NCBI GenBank assembly: GCA_948144175.1 | Contig: CANXME010002052.1 | Span: forward strand, 1 to 64,000 | Direction: 5' to 3' | DNA length: 64,000 bases | Source of the DNA: Closterium sp. NIES-65 | Taxonomy: Eukaryota > Streptophyta > Zygnematophyceae > Desmidiales > Closteriaceae | In this document: piece by piece, positions 1 through 11,512 of the stretch | How positions within the stretch are numbered: position 1 is the first letter of the stretch | Layout: each line of letters opens with the position of its first letter | Program-made: the position numbers and the translations under genes | Notes under the pieces: generated by a model | Told to the model about the DNA's origin: nothing | The model's input: the letters and a program-made list of their open reading frames with translations, nothing else | Databases searched by the model: none

Positions 1-3000
1 GGCCCGACAGCGACGAGTGTGTGGAGATGGCGGAGGGAGCTGGATATCGTGCTGGCCCCAGTGATAGGGTACCAAGACGTGGTTGGCTGGTTCTCTGCTA
101 ACTCGGAGATCCTGTGTCTTATCAGGTGCGTTCAATGGCATGCTGTGACACTCTCTCAACGGCAACGCGGTGGTGTATTTCATCGGGCCGGACAGCGATG
201 AGTGTGTGGAGATGGCGAGGGAGCTGGATATCGTTTTGGGACCCTGTCATCGGGTATCAAGATGTCGTTGGCTGGTTCTTTCTCGGCCAGTCTGGGTGAC
301 CCTGTGTCCTGGTATCAGATCAGGTAGGCTTTACAGGTGCCTGAACCCGCAGATCAGGGTTCACCCTGTCTGTCCCGTTGTGTCTCCCATCTCCCCTTCT
401 CCCCCCAACCCCTCAGGTGCGCTGGTTCATCCAAAGGCCTTCATGGAGCGCCATGCCTTCTGTCTTCTCCCCTCATCTCCGCTTACCCTCATGTATCTCA
501 TGTCAACTCCCTCTTTCGCTCCCTTCCCTTCCTCTCCCCCCCTTTCCCCCCCAACTCCCTCAGGTGCGCTGGTTCATCCTGAAGGCCTTCATGGAGCGCC
601 ATGCCTTTCCGCGCATCTTCTTCCTCGACTCGGATGTCATTCTCTTTGCCAACGTCACTGAGCTCGCCACCATGCTGTTTTCAAGGGTGCACCTCGTGGT
701 GTCGCAGCGCTGGCCCAGGTACGAACGCATGTGCTTGCCTAGGTGTGCAGGTATTCAGGCGTGTGGGCTACCCGTATGCGTGTGGGGCAATGTGGCTGCA
801 TGGTGGGCTACACGTGGGTGCATCTTCTTCCTCGACTTGGACGTCATCCTCTTTGCCAACATCACTGAGCTCGCCACCATGCTGTTTTCAAGAGTCCGCC
901 TCGTGGTGTCGCAGCGCTGGCGCAGGTACGAGTGGGTGCGTAGGCATGGGTGCATAGGTATGGTGCGTAAGTATGGGTGCGTAGGTATGGGTGCGTAGGT
1001 ATGGGTGCGTAGGTATGGGTGCGTAGGTATGGGTGCGTAGGTTATGGGTGCGTAGGTGTGGGTGCGTAGGTGGTGGGTGCGTAGGTGTGGGTGCGTAGGT
1101 ATGGGTGCGTAGGTATGGTTGCGTAGGTATGGGTGCGTAGGTGTGGGTGCGTAAAGTATGGGTGCCTAGGTATGGGTGCGTAGGTATGGGTGCGTAGGTA
1201 TGGGTGCGTAGGTATGGGTGCGTAGGTATGGGTGCGTAGGTATGGGTGCGTAGTGTGGGTGCGTAGGTGTGGGTGCGTAGGTATGGGTGCGTAGGTATGG
1301 GTGCGTAGGTATGGGTGCGTAGGTATGGGTGCGTAGGTGTGGGTGCGTAGGTATGGGTGCATAGGTATGGGTGCGTAGGTATGGGTGCGTAGGTGTGGGT
1401 GCGTAGGTCTGGGTGCGTAGGTGTGGGTGCGTAGGTATGGTTGCGTAGGTATGGTGTGTAGGTATGGGTGCGTAGGTATGGGTGCGTAGGTATGGGTGCG
1501 TAGGTATGGGTGCGTAGGTATGGGTGCGTAGGTGTGGGTGCGTAGGTGTGGGTGCGTAGGTATGGGTGCGTAGGTATGGGTGCGTAGGTGTGGGTGCGTA
1601 GGTATGGTTGCGTAGGTATGGGTGCGTAGGTATGGGTGCGTAGGTTTGTAGGTGTTCGGGGTGGTGGTTATGGTGCGGGGTGTATAGCCATCTTTTTACT
1701 CGACTCGGACGTCATCCTCTTCGCCAATGTCACAGAGGTCGCCACCAGGCTGTTCTCGAGAGTTCACCTGGTGGTGTCGCAGCGCTGGCCCAGGTATGGT
1801 TGGGTGTTCAGTTGTGGGGGGGTATGCATGTGGGGTATAGGGGCGTCTTTTTCCTCGACTCGGACGTCATCCTCTTCGCCAACGTCACAGATCTCGCCAC
1901 CAGGCTCTTCTCGAGAGTCCACTTGATCGTGTCCCAGCGCTGGCCCAGGTACACTGCTGTGCATGGGTATGGAGGGTGCCAGTATGGGCGTGGATGTGTC
2001 GGTGCCTCGTCGCCAACATCACAGATCTCGCCACCAGGCTCTTCTCGAGAGTTCATCTGGTGGTGTCGCAGCGCTGGCCCAGGTACGAGTGGGATCGGTG
2101 CAGCGACTCCTTAGGTAATGGCGGCATGGGTTATACGTATGGGAGGCATGGGCACAGGTGTGTGGATGCCTATTTGCCAACGTCACTGCACTCGCCACCA
2201 TGCTGTTTTCCCGCATGCACCTGGTGGGTGTCCCAGCGCTGCCTACTTTTGAGGCGCCTCAAAAGTCGTCGCCATTCTCCTTTCCTGCATGTATCTGGTG
2301 GCTGTCCCAGCGCTGGCCCAGGTATGGGTGGGGTGGGATACAGCGTGTCTCACGCTTCGCACTATACCCCCTGGTACCCCTCATGCCAACGTCGAGGGTG
2401 CACACGTCACGTGCTCGTCACTTGTGCTCTGAGTGCCCCGCACTATTGGAGCCCCGCACTATCGGAGCCCCGGGCCCCAGCCAGCCAAAACTAGTTACCG
2501 CAATTATTCCTTTACACAAGGTTTTCAAAGCAAGTTTGAACACACACTAAACAAACAGTTTGCTAAAAGCTGCTGCTGCCACGCAAAGACCATGACTCCT
2601 GTTTGGGGTTCGATTGCGCGTGCTCCTCACTTGTGCTCTGAGTGCCCCGCACCATCGGAGCCCCGCACTATCAGAGCCCCGGGCCCCAGCCAGCCACAAC
2701 TAGTTACCGCAATTATTCCTTTACACAAGGTTTTCAAAGCAAGTTTTAACACACACTAAACAAACAGTTTGCTAAAAGCTGCTGCTGCCACACAAAGACC
2801 ATGACTCCTGTTTGGGGCTTGATTGCACGTGCTCCTCACTTGTGCTCTGAGTGCCCCGCACCATCGGAGCCCCGCACTATCGCAGCCCCGCTCTATCGGA
2901 GCCCCGGGCCCCAGCCAGTACGCATCTGTGTCTCGCGTCCTTTTAAATTTCAGGTTGCCTGTACGTGTGATGTTCTCGCGTCCTTTTAAATTTCAGGTTG

Positions 3001-5691
3001 CCTGTACGTGTGATGTTCTCGCGTCCTTTTAAATTTTAGGTTGCCTGTACGTGTGATGTTCTCACGTTCTCTGGATGTCCTCTCCTCCTTCCCACTCCCC
3101 TCGCCATCCCTTCATCCTCCCTTTTGCCCCGTTTTCTATCTGCCCCCGCTCCCTACCAGTCTCCGAGCGCCAGGTCCCAACCAGTATGCATCCACGCTAG
3201 TGAGCGGTCACGTGTCCCTCTGGACGTACGATGCCCTCTCTGACTGTTCCCTCCCCTTCCTTCCCTCCTTCCCTCACCCATTCCTTAACAGTCTTCGTGC
3301 CCCAGGCCCCAGCCAGTATGCGTCCACAGCAGTGAGTGGGCACGTGTCCCTCTGGACGTACGATGCTCTCTCTGACTTCCTCGACTTCTTCCAGCTGTTT
3401 GTTCAGGTATGCGCTCAGGTGTTGGTCAGGTGCTGCTCTGTTGGTGTTCAGATGCTGCTCTGTTGGTCCTCAGGTGCTGCTCTGTTGGTGAGCATGCTCA
3501 TAGCGACATGGTGGCTGGCTGTTGCTTGTTTCCCCATTTCTTTCTTTCGTCTCACCTAAGGAAGCACTTCTGTACGGCCAACCAGGCCTTTGAAGCTCCT
3601 AATAAAGCTCCCATAGCCATTCCCCTACTCTCCCGCTCCGCATTCCTTCTTCCTCTCATCCAGGAAGCAACGCTGCATTGAGGTGGTTTTTGAGGCGCCT
3701 CAAAAACCACCTCGCTCCACATTCCTTCTTCCTCTCATCCAGGAAGCAACGCTGTACGGGCAGCCTGGTGATGCGCGGCTTGTAGCGGAGCGTGCTTATA
3801 ACAGCAATGTAACTACTACTATCACATTGCCCCCCTCTCTCGTTGTCCTCTCTAGGAAGCAACCCTGTACGGGCAACCTGGCGATGCACGGCTTGTAGCG
3901 GAGCGTGCTTATAACGACATGGTGGTGCTGGGCTGGTACACGCACAGGATCTGCTGGATGAAAAACCCTCAGAACCTGCACCCCCAGGTATGATGAGTAG
4001 ATATGCAGCATGCTTGGGCCCCGGCATCCCCATGTGTGCTTATAACGACATGGTGGTGCTGGGCTGGTACACGCGCAGGATCTGCTGGATGAAAAACCCA
4101 CAGAACCTGCACCCCCAGGTAAATTTGAAACCCTACACCCTGGTTGATCAGAGCCCAGAACCTGCATGTATGAGTAATATGTATACATTGGGTGCTGGGA
4201 TGGTACACTCACAGGGTGTGCCGGATGAAGAACGCCCAGAAACCTGCACCCACAGGTGTGGCTGAGTCTACATCCACAGGCATGAATAGGTACGCCGCAT
4301 GCGTGTGCCCCTACATCTCTATTTGTGCTTATAACGACAGGGTGGTGCTGGGATGGTACACGCACACGGGGTGCTGGATGAAGAACCTTCAGAAACCTGC
4401 ACCCACAGGTACTATTCTTACATCCAGAAGTATGGTTAATCGTCTCCCTTGATGCTTGACTTTGTTACAGTATTTCCTGGATGAGGAACCCCCACAACTT
4501 GGTCCCACAGGTGTGGTTAATTATAGTGCAACACCTGCAGGTATTAGTAATGAATCCAACTTTTCGTTTCTATCTCCCACCCTCCTTCCCTGTTTCCCCG
4601 TTTTAACTCCCACCCCCTTCCCTGTTTTTCCGTTTTGACTCCCACCCGCGCACTCCCCCGCCCATCAGTGCATCTGTGACAAGGAAAGTGGGGTCACTCC
4701 CGAGCGGTCAGTGCGCATACGAGGGCAGTTCACACCCAAGTTCCGGGTCGACTGGTTTGCAACGCCCCTGTGGTAGCTGGTGCCATGCCTCCCTTTCATC
4801 CTCCCCTTCCTGCCTCTCTTCCCTCCCCTCTGTCCCTTCCCACCCTGCCCCTCCCATCAGTGCATCTGTGACAAGGAGAGTGGGGTCACTCCCGAGCGGT
4901 CAGCGCGCATACGGGGGAAGTTCACACCCAAGTTCCGGGTCGACTCGTTTGCAACGCCCCGCTGGTGCAACGCCACAGACTGGTGGGACGAGGGGTGGTG
5001 CGTCTTTGATAACAACTTCTCCATCCAGGTGAGAACTTGACTTCTCGACAGAGCATAGCAGGTTTCCTGTATGGAAAATGACTGGTTTCTCTTACTGGTG
5101 GGACAAGGGGTGGTGTGTCTTCAATAGCTACTTATTTATTCAGGTAAGAACAGAGCCGCATCAGCTGTTGACAATGTTTTAGGGGCTGAAAAGCCTTTGA
5201 TAACATAGCATATGCACACACTTGAGTGACAGGGCCAAGGACTGCGAGAAGCAGAGGTCGCCGGTTCAATTCCTGCGACTGCGTTCTCCCCTGCAGTCAC
5301 CCACTCAGTTCTTTAAGTAACCGGCCTCAGGACGGCATGAAGTGCCCATCGCCGATGTACTACACTCACTTTGACGACTGGACCAAGGAGGGCAAGAAGT
5401 AGACTTCGCGAGTTCAATTCCTGCTGCTGCACCTTCCTGTTCTTCTCACTGCTCCCCTCCCCCCCCCCCCTTCCCCTGCAGACGCCCACTCAATTCTTTA
5501 AGTATCGTCCTCAGGACGGCATGAAGTGCCCCTCTTCTATGCACTACACTCATTTTGACGACTGGGCCAAGGAAGGGGAGAAGCAGACGTCGCCGGTTCA
5601 ATTCCTGGGAGTGCACTTTCAGGCGCACAGAAAGGGGTACCTCACAAGGGGGGATGATCCAGCAGCCACATGGGGTTCGAGCCCTGACTGA
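1..5691 (+). CDS. GT-A-type glycosyltransferase, 5' end cut by window
   Basis: Putative nucleotide-sugar-dependent glycosyltransferase, probably acting in the secretory pathway. Exon pieces that read well are: about 150-232 (VYFIGPDSDECVEMARELD); 566-719, with the DxD-type metal/sugar-nucleotide motif FLDSDVILFANVTE; 3304-3406 (SGHVSLWTYDALSDFLDFFQ); 3855-3987 (AYNDMVVLGWYT); 4860-5027, cysteine- and tryptophan-rich, ending in WCVFDNNFSIQ; and 5480-5691 (YRPQDGMKC, GVHFQ), with a stop at 5689-5691. The order DxD, then an SGxxSLWT segment, then a late FDNN and HFQ motif fits GT-A enzymes that modify glycans, but I cannot name the CAZy family. The N terminus, including any signal anchor, lies left of the window. 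Bases 1-60 hold a frameshifted copy of the first exon (one extra base in the MARELD stretch). Every exon has decayed tandem copies, so the real splice chain needs RNA data. Family assignment is inference. Confidence 0.55.
930..1655 (+). repeat. 14-bp minisatellite starting at a 5' splice site
   Basis: About 50 copies of a unit close to GGGTGCGTAGGTAT. The array begins a few bases after the CAG|GTACGAG donor of the second DxD exon copy and each unit contains donor-like GGTAT or GTAGGT strings. It lies in the intron of the glycosyltransferase gene. Open frames across it are a by-product of a stop-free unit. Confidence 0.9.
2247..2264. repeat. 18-bp palindrome, GCGC centre
   Basis: Perfect TTTTGAGGCGCCTCAAAA. 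It lies between two tandem copies of the SQRWPR exon end (2201-2241 and 2285-2316). Confidence 0.85.
2411..2935 (+). repeat. 209-bp tandem repeat
   Basis: Starts of the unit (GTGCTCNTCACTTGTGCTCTG) are at 2411, 2620 and 2829, giving a period of exactly 209 bp with two full copies and a partial third. Within it, a shorter GAGCCCCGCACTATC-type motif is repeated two to four times. It lies in an intron of the glycosyltransferase gene. Confidence 0.85.
2933..3061 (+). repeat. 43-bp tandem repeat carrying an acceptor-like site
   Basis: Three units begin at 2933, 2976 and 3019. Each contains TTTTAAATTTCAGG (TTTTAG in the third), that is, a 3' splice-site-like string, followed by TTGCCTGTACGTGTGATG. 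It directly follows the 209-bp repeat. Confidence 0.85.
3680..3713. repeat. 34-bp perfect palindrome with the 18-bp core
   Basis: The core TTTTGAGGCGCCTCAAAA is at 3688-3705; the symmetry extends eight bases further on each side (GAGGTGGT / ACCACCTC). It separates two copies of a roughly 45-bp segment (CATTCCTTCTTCCTCTCATC and beyond) at 3639-3676 and 3719-3758. Confidence 0.9.
3855..4510 (+). repeat. Tandem copies of the VVLGWYT exon
   Basis: Copies encoding AYNDMVVLGWYT and WMKNPQNLHPQ, or decayed forms of these, are at about 3855-3987, 4030-4117, 4190-4255, 4327-4411 and 4470-4511. A copy of the upstream half alone (EATLYGQPGDARLVAERAYN) is at 3740-3803. The first full copy keeps the longest frame and both splice sites. 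Confidence 0.75.
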
Positions 5692-7010
5692 TAATGTGAT
5701 GTGAAGTAACTGGCTATGAATGTTACCTGATTATGTTGCCTGCAAAGCTTTCTCACAATGTCTGAAGTGATCAATGTATCTGCTTGCAGTCACATCCATA
5801 TGTAAATGGCATTTCAGCTTTAGACAGTACCTCTGTTATATGAATTGTGCATTCCGTTTTTTTAACGTGAAACGGAGCAACTTTATCGAGTACAAGTAAT
5901 CTTAGGCTGTAGCAAGCCGGTGCCTCGGTGTCATCTCTTGAGGAACCTGGGAACTCGCATACTTTGACCTGGTATGGTTCGGTAATCCATGGTTGAACGC
6001 TTTAGATGTTCACGAACCATTCTCAAACGCTCTGAAACGCATTGGACCGCGGTGTTGCGTTGCGTCACATTCTGGGAATGCAGCAGATGTCCACCATCTC
6101 TTGCTCACATTGACTCGTGACATATTTCCATCGCTGCTAGGTTCTCAGGGCGCTTCACCTCTCAGTTCGAACAGGACGGTTGTTCGAACAGGCGAAATGT
6201 TACATTTTCGCCACTCCTCGTATGGGTGTTCGTGACGTCGCTAGTCGGAAATTTCGCGAATTTGAACAGAGTTGTCACACGGGGCACGAAGCTCTCCATT
6301 CCGCACGTTCGAACAGAGTTGTTCGAACAAAGTTGGGTTTGGTGACAGGAATTCCGCATGGACGACTGATTTTATTGGTTAGCAGGCTTCGGGTCGCACT
6401 CGAATGTTTGCGACCATTGCAAATGTCGCCATGCAGGAGAAAGTTCATCAAAAAGGACATTGTTGTTGGGAAACAACAAGGTGAGCAGTAGTAGAAGAGC
6501 ACGAAGAGACTGTTTGACTGGATGGGCGAAAAATGAGTCAAACTTGAATGGCAGACGACAGAATTATTTTTTTGCGACGTTTCGCGAAGTCGTCCAGCAC
6601 TTGGCGACGTCGTATGTTTGAACAGGCTGTCACCTCTAGTCACGAGCTGTCACATTCACCAAGGTGTTCAAATTTGTGTTCGGATCTCGTCGGGAAACTG
6701 TTCGTACAGTGAATTCGTTACGTATGTTCGGATTTGGGCCTTCCAGCCCCGAGGTGATGCGCCCTCACTTCCAGTTTTCGTTGTGCCATGGCGTTTCTGA
6801 GTGAAGCGAGTATGATCTACTAGGTTTTGAGAAATAAAAGTAGTGTCTTTCTTCTCTAATCAGATGTTTCCTTTCGGACACAGTATTGCTAGGACGTCTT
6901 GAAAAGAACGACTTTTCTTAGATTCCATTCTCGTTTTCACAAGATTTTCTTTCGAACGCTGGTTCCGTAAGTTTCGTCACGCTAGTCCCTGCCTCTTGAC
7001 AGCTACAAAA
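5692..7010. promoter_or_regulatory. Intergenic and upstream region of the CTL gene
   Basis: No convincing gene is seen here. The right half contains four TTCGAA palindromes, at about 6167, 6183, 6308 and 6322, most within GTTCGAACA. Two closely spaced pairs suggest a binding-site cluster, or a short dispersed repeat. A heat-shock element would need GAA/TTC spacing that is not clearly met. A pyrimidine-rich stretch before the ATG at 7011 is a plausible 5' untranslated leader. Confidence 0.35.
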
Positions 7011-10000
7011 ATGTCTGGTCTACCCGACGATGTCGCTGCTTCGAGCAGCAGCACTAAACCGGCGAAAGCTCCAGTTCCAGGAGAATTGAGCAGCACTGGT
7101 AACATCAGCATCGCCGACACCGAAGCAGATTCAGACTCCATGACCAAGCCGCTCGTCTCTCGCCGGGACGACGTCGAAGACGACGACGAAAACGGTGATA
7201 ACGACGAAGAGACTGGCGGATTGACAGGAGCGAAGACAGGACGATCAGCCATGGCCAAATTCTCCGAGGAAACCGGCGAAAGCGGGGAAAGCGGTCGTTT
7301 TGGCGCCGGCGGTCATCTGAATCTGGACGCTTCCGCGTCTGTGTTCAACGCATCTGAGCGTCCCATTCGCGAGCCGGTCTGGGCCGGAGCTTTCATAATC
7401 TGCGCGGCGGTTTTCGTTCTGCGGGAGTTCTCCTGGTTCATCCGACCGTTGCTGTCCCTTAACTCCTTCGCGTCGCGTTTCTTCTCTCTCGAAGCGCTCT
7501 CCGCGCTTGCCATCGCCTTGGTGTCGATCTTCCCGACCATGTTCGTTTTCCTTGTCTGCGTTAGAAGGATGTCCGTTAAGCTCGTCAAGTGGTGCCTCAG
7601 AGTTACTGTAGCTTTCTTCGTTATTCACAGCCTCATGGCGCTTCACACGCCGCCTCCGCCGCCGCCGGGATCCCCGGCGGCTCCTGCGGCGCCTGACGCG
7701 CCCCCACAGTCCGCGATTTCCGGGGTTCCCTTATCCACATCCACGTCAGCAGCCGCGCATGGGGGTATCGGCGGCCAATCAGCGGCGAGCATTTTGGAGT
7801 CCGCGGCTCCGTTCTCCATGTCACGTTTCCTACGTGACACGTCAGCAGACGGGCCTCACATCCACGTCATCACTGCCACGGCTGCCAATCACCTCGCTGC
7901 TTATCTCAACAGGCGAAAGCTCCAGGAAGCTGCAGAACCAGTGCCAGCACAAAATCCGAACCAGCCCGTACCCCCACCTCCTGGACCTGACCCCAACGCA
8001 AACTACGTTCTCAGTCTTGAAATGTTCCTAACAGATTTACTTAACGGATTGGCCGTTCTCGCAGTGCTACTGGTCTGCAGGGACTACCACCCTCTTTCCT
8101 CCACTGTGATTGGTCGAGCCTCCCAGGCTGTGATGACCCGAGCCCGGGGCCTCATAGTGGGGGTGGCGATCTTTTCCTTCCTCTGCATCGTCCTGTTTGT
8201 ACCCGTTATAGCCAGCCTCGTTGAGCTGGTTTTCTCCTGCAGGTTCTTAATGCAACAGGACCCGCTGTTCGGATCGCCTGATTCGCCGTTTCATGCCCAG
8301 GAGGAGAGATGTGTCTTATGGGGTGACACTATAGCGGTTCAGCACTGGCTGTCACCACTCGCTGTAATCTTCCTCTTTATAGGCATCTGGATGGCGTATC
8401 AAATCGGCGTGACTCTCCAGTTCATCGCCGCAGCTACAGTAGCGCAGGTCTACAGTAACGGCGACTCCAACGAATCACACAACACCACCAGCAGCAGCAG
8501 GGTGGGGAGCTTGCAAGACGAAGCCGGAGGGTGGTTTGATCGAGACGCCCTGGTGGATCGATGGAATGTAGTGGCTTGGGCAGTCAAGCTAGCTTACTCC
8601 TCGTCTATGGGTACCATCTGCCTAGTCAGCTTTATCCTGACGCTGGCAACGGTGGTGTCTGTGCTGCTGAACGTGCTTGTGATTTGGCTGTTCGGGATGT
8701 CGGCGATTGTCATGGTGCCACGTGTCGCGATCGCATTCGCTCTCTTCATCTTCACGTATTTCTTCACCTGGTGAGTCTAGCTGCGTGAAACTTCATTTCA
8801 GATTGTCCCTTGTGCCCTCATGCCCTCATAACCCTGATGCCCTCATTTGTCCCTTGTGCTTCTCTCCTCCTCTTCTGCCACTCTCTGTGCTTTCTCAAAG
8901 CTTGCTGCACATCTGCTGGTCTCCTTCCCGACTCCTTCCTCACGACTCGCTCCCCACTTTCCACGCGTCATCGTTCCACGTGTCATCATTCCACGTGTCA
9001 TCATTCCACGCGTCATCATTCCACGCGTCATCATTCCACGCGTCATCATTCCACACGTCATCATTCCACGTGTCTGCCACTCCCCTGTTCCCCACCCCAC
9101 CTCCCCCTCCTCCTCCTCCGCTCCTGCTCCTTCCTTCCATCATCGCACGTGCATCTGCCCTCACCCTCCGCAATTCCTCCTCCCCACCAGGTTTGTGGTG
9201 GTGGTAGCAGCGATATCAGGCCACGGCTCATGCCGCTTGCTCGCGCTCTCCACTTTGCTGCGCAACCACTTCAAGTGCCTTTCCTTATTCCCTCCGCATC
9301 TCACCCCTCCCCAATCCCCTTTTTCTTCCGCAGGTTCGTGGTGGTGGTGGCGGCCATTTCAGGCCACGGTTCGCGCCGCTCGCTCGCGCTCTCCACTTCT
9401 CTGCTGCGCAACCACTTCAAATCTGCCGTTGCTGTCAACCTCACCGCCAAGTGCATCCTCGCAGTCATCTCCACCGTCGTCACCCTTCTTCTCCTGCTTT
9501 TCCTGGTAAGAACTGCCTTTCCGCCTGCGGTCCCACCTGCCTGCCTGCCCAACTGACCTCGTCTAAACCACCTCAAGTCCGCCGTCGCTGTCAACCTCAC
9601 CGCCAAGTGCATCCTCGGAGTCATCTCAACCGTCGTTACCCTTCTCCTTCTCCTCTTCCTGGTAAGAATTCGTCACTCACTATAAGCTGTTTTCACCCAA
9701 GATACTTACTAGCTGTCAACCTCACCACCAAGTGCATCCTCAGAGTCATCTCCACTGTCGTTACCCTTCTCCTTCTCCTCTTCCTGGTAAGAATTCGTCA
9801 CTCACTATAAGCTGTTCCCACACGAGTTACTTGCTCTTGCTGTCAACCTCACCGCCAAGTGCATCCTCGGAGTCATCTCAACCGTCGTCACCCTTCTCCT
9901 CTTCCTGGTAAGAATTGTCTCTCACTATAAGCTGTTCCCACCCAAGTTACTTACTAGCTGTCAACCTCACCACCAAGTGCATCCTTGGTGTCATCTCAAC

Positions 10001-11134
10001 CGTCGTCACCCTTCTTCTCCTCTTCCCAGTAAGAAGTGTCCGCCGGCGTGTCTGGATGTCCCTGTTTAAGCTACTCTCACCTCAAGTCCGCGCTAGCTGT
10101 CAACCTCACCACCAAGTGCATCCTGGGAGTCATTTCCACCATCGTCACCTTGATCCTTCTCCTCTTCCTTTGAAAGCCGTTCTTGTCTGCTTGACTTTTG
10201 AGTCGACTCAAAGTCAGCTCGTTCTTGTCTGCTTGCCTGCCTGCTTTCTTCCTGCCTTCCTGCCTGCCCGTCTGCCTGCCTGTATGCCTGCCTCCATGTC
10301 CCTGTTATAAGCTGTTCTCACCCGCACCGCGGCTTGTCAGCTTCGTTTCTACAATTCCCTCTGGTCTCTCCCCCTCACCCTCTCGATCCTCTCACCATCT
10401 CCCGCCACTCCACCTCTCCCGTATCAGTCCATCCTCGTGCTGCCTCTGTTGGGTCATCTCCTCAGGGCCGACACCATCCAAGCTCTCTTCATTGGCATCT
10501 CATTCGTTGTGCCCTGTGCTCCCTTACCCCTGCCCGTTCTGCTCTGCCCTGGCCATTTTTCCCCCTATTTCCCCTCTTCTCCCAGTCAATCCGCATGCTA
10601 CCTCTCTTTGGCCATCTTCTCAAATCTGACACCATCCAAGCCCTCTTCGTCTTCCTCCCGATCGCTCTCGCCGTTGGCATCACAGTTTTCTCCTTCAAGC
10701 TCGTATTCGTGCCCGGCGTCGCCACCCGATCACATCCTCCCTGCTTTCTATTTGCTAATCTCCATTGCTCTCCCCCTTTCCCCCCTTTCATGTCTGCCCT
10801 TCCCTCTCTCCATTCCCGCCCATCTCTCCCTGCTCTTCTCCCTCTCACACTACAGTCTATTCTCATGCTCCCGCTGTTCGGCCATCTCCTCAAGACAGAC
10901 ACCATCCAAGCGCTCTTCGTCTTCCTCCCCATCGCTCTCGCCGTCGGCATCACAGTATTCTCCTTCAAGCTCGTGTTCGTGCCTGTCGTCGCCACCATGT
11001 TTGTGTGCTTCGTGTGGGACAACCGCATTGAGGTGGATTCTGCTGGAGGTGCCACAGGGGGTGCTGCTGCTCCGTTAGCCACCTCACACACTGAGGAGCT
11101 GGCAGCTACAGTGGTGCCCAGGTCACACGCATAA
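7011..11134 (+). CDS. Choline-transporter-like (CTL/SLC44) membrane protein
   Basis: Predicted 736-residue polytopic membrane protein from three exons whose phases close exactly: 7011-8770, 9334-9505 and 10856-11134. The first ATG is 7011; the in-frame TTG at 6996 is not needed. Residues 1-115 are acidic and Ser/Thr/Gly-rich and probably cytosolic. Hydrophobic segments follow, with a Pro/Ala-rich extracytoplasmic loop after the third or fourth. The last third, AISGHGSRRSLALSTSLL followed by two membrane spans and ending VATMFVCFVWDNRIEVD, resembles the C-terminal hallmark of CTL proteins (a Ser/Arg-rich loop, then FLCFLED-like), which move choline or related solutes. The assignment rests on this recalled pattern. 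Exons two and three have many tandem copies, so alternative C termini are possible. The gene converges with the small gene at 11954-12660. Confidence 0.65.
8965..9070 (+). repeat. 15-bp minisatellite in CTL intron 1
   Basis: Seven or so copies of CGTCATCATTCCACG with C/T variation at one site, about 200 bases downstream of the first donor. Confidence 0.85.
9190..10170 (+). repeat. Tandem copies of CTL exon 2
   Basis: The exon head FVVVVAAISGHG occurs at 9191-9273 and 9334-9420. The exon tail, encoding AVNLTAKCILAVISTVVTLL, recurs six times: in the intact exon and at about 9572-9661, 9712-9783, 9838-9907, 9956-10029 and 10087-10171. Most copies end in a CTG|GTAAGA donor. Only 9334-9505 has head and tail together. 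Confidence 0.85.
10196..10213. repeat. 18-bp palindrome, TCGA centre, one mismatch
   Basis: TTTTGAGTCGACTCAAAG. It is flanked by two copies of CGTTCTTGTCTGCTTG, at 10178-10193 and 10220-10235. Confidence 0.8.
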
Positions 11135-11512
11135 TGATGTGTCTGACAAGTCTGACAGGCGTCGTTGCCACCACGCTTGTGTGCTTCGCGTGGGACAGCC
11201 GCATTGAAGTGGATTCTGCTGGGGGTGCCACTGGCGGTGCTGCTGCTCCCTTAGCCACCACACACACTGTCGTGGCCACAGTGGTGCCTAGATCAAATGG
11301 TTAGTTGGGGGCGTGAGTGAATGGTCTGGACAGTATTCGTGCCCGTCGTCGCCACCATGTTTGTGTGCTTCGCGTGGGACAACAGTGGTGATGGGGACCG
11401 CATTGAGGTGGACTCTGGTGGAGGGGGGGCTTGCTGCTGCTCCCTTAACGACCACGCACACCAAAGAGCTGGAGGCAACAGTGATGATGCCCTGCCCATA
11501 GCAACTGCTTAG
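10427..11512 (+). repeat. Tandem copies of the CTL terminal exon
   Basis: LPLFGHLL-type exon starts lie at about 10428, 10588 and 10856. The exon end (VATMFVCFVWDNRIEVDSAGG) recurs at 10985-11134, 11160-11303 and 11330-11512, each with its own stop (shown in the frames ending VVPRSHA, VVPRSNG and LPIATA). The third copy carries a small insertion after the WDN triplet. Confidence 0.8.

Larger units (their letters stand above)
616..2321 (+). repeat. Seven tandem copies of the DxD exon
   Basis: The exon carrying FLDSDVILFANVTE and SQRWPR recurs at about 616-718, 823-925, 1694-1794, 1849-1949, 2008-2081, 2170-2244 and 2281-2321. The first is the longest and has the upstream VRWFILKAFMERHAFPRI part; the fifth to seventh are truncated at their 5' ends. 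Most copies still end in a CAG|GTA-type donor. The 14-bp minisatellite separates copies two and three, and an 18-bp palindrome separates copies six and seven. At most one or two of these can be used in any mRNA. Confidence 0.8.

Noticed and set aside
930-1655. CRISPR-like array
   Set aside because: Units are contiguous 14-mers with no unique spacers, in a eukaryotic intron.
5230-5290. Possible tRNA-like sequence (GGTTCAATTCC box)
   Set aside because: The GGTTCAATTCC string looks like a T-loop box, but it recurs as part of the duplicated last exon of the glycosyltransferase (also at 5409 and 5595), and no acceptor stem or anticodon arm can be folded around it.
6996-7010. TTG start for the CTL protein
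   Set aside because: A good ATG follows five codons later; nuclear genes rarely start at TTG. The same applies to TTG starts at 52936, 20479 and 61191.
7245-7646. Minus-strand frames inside CTL exon 1
   Set aside because: Antisense shadows of a GC-rich exon with a clear plus-strand membrane protein.
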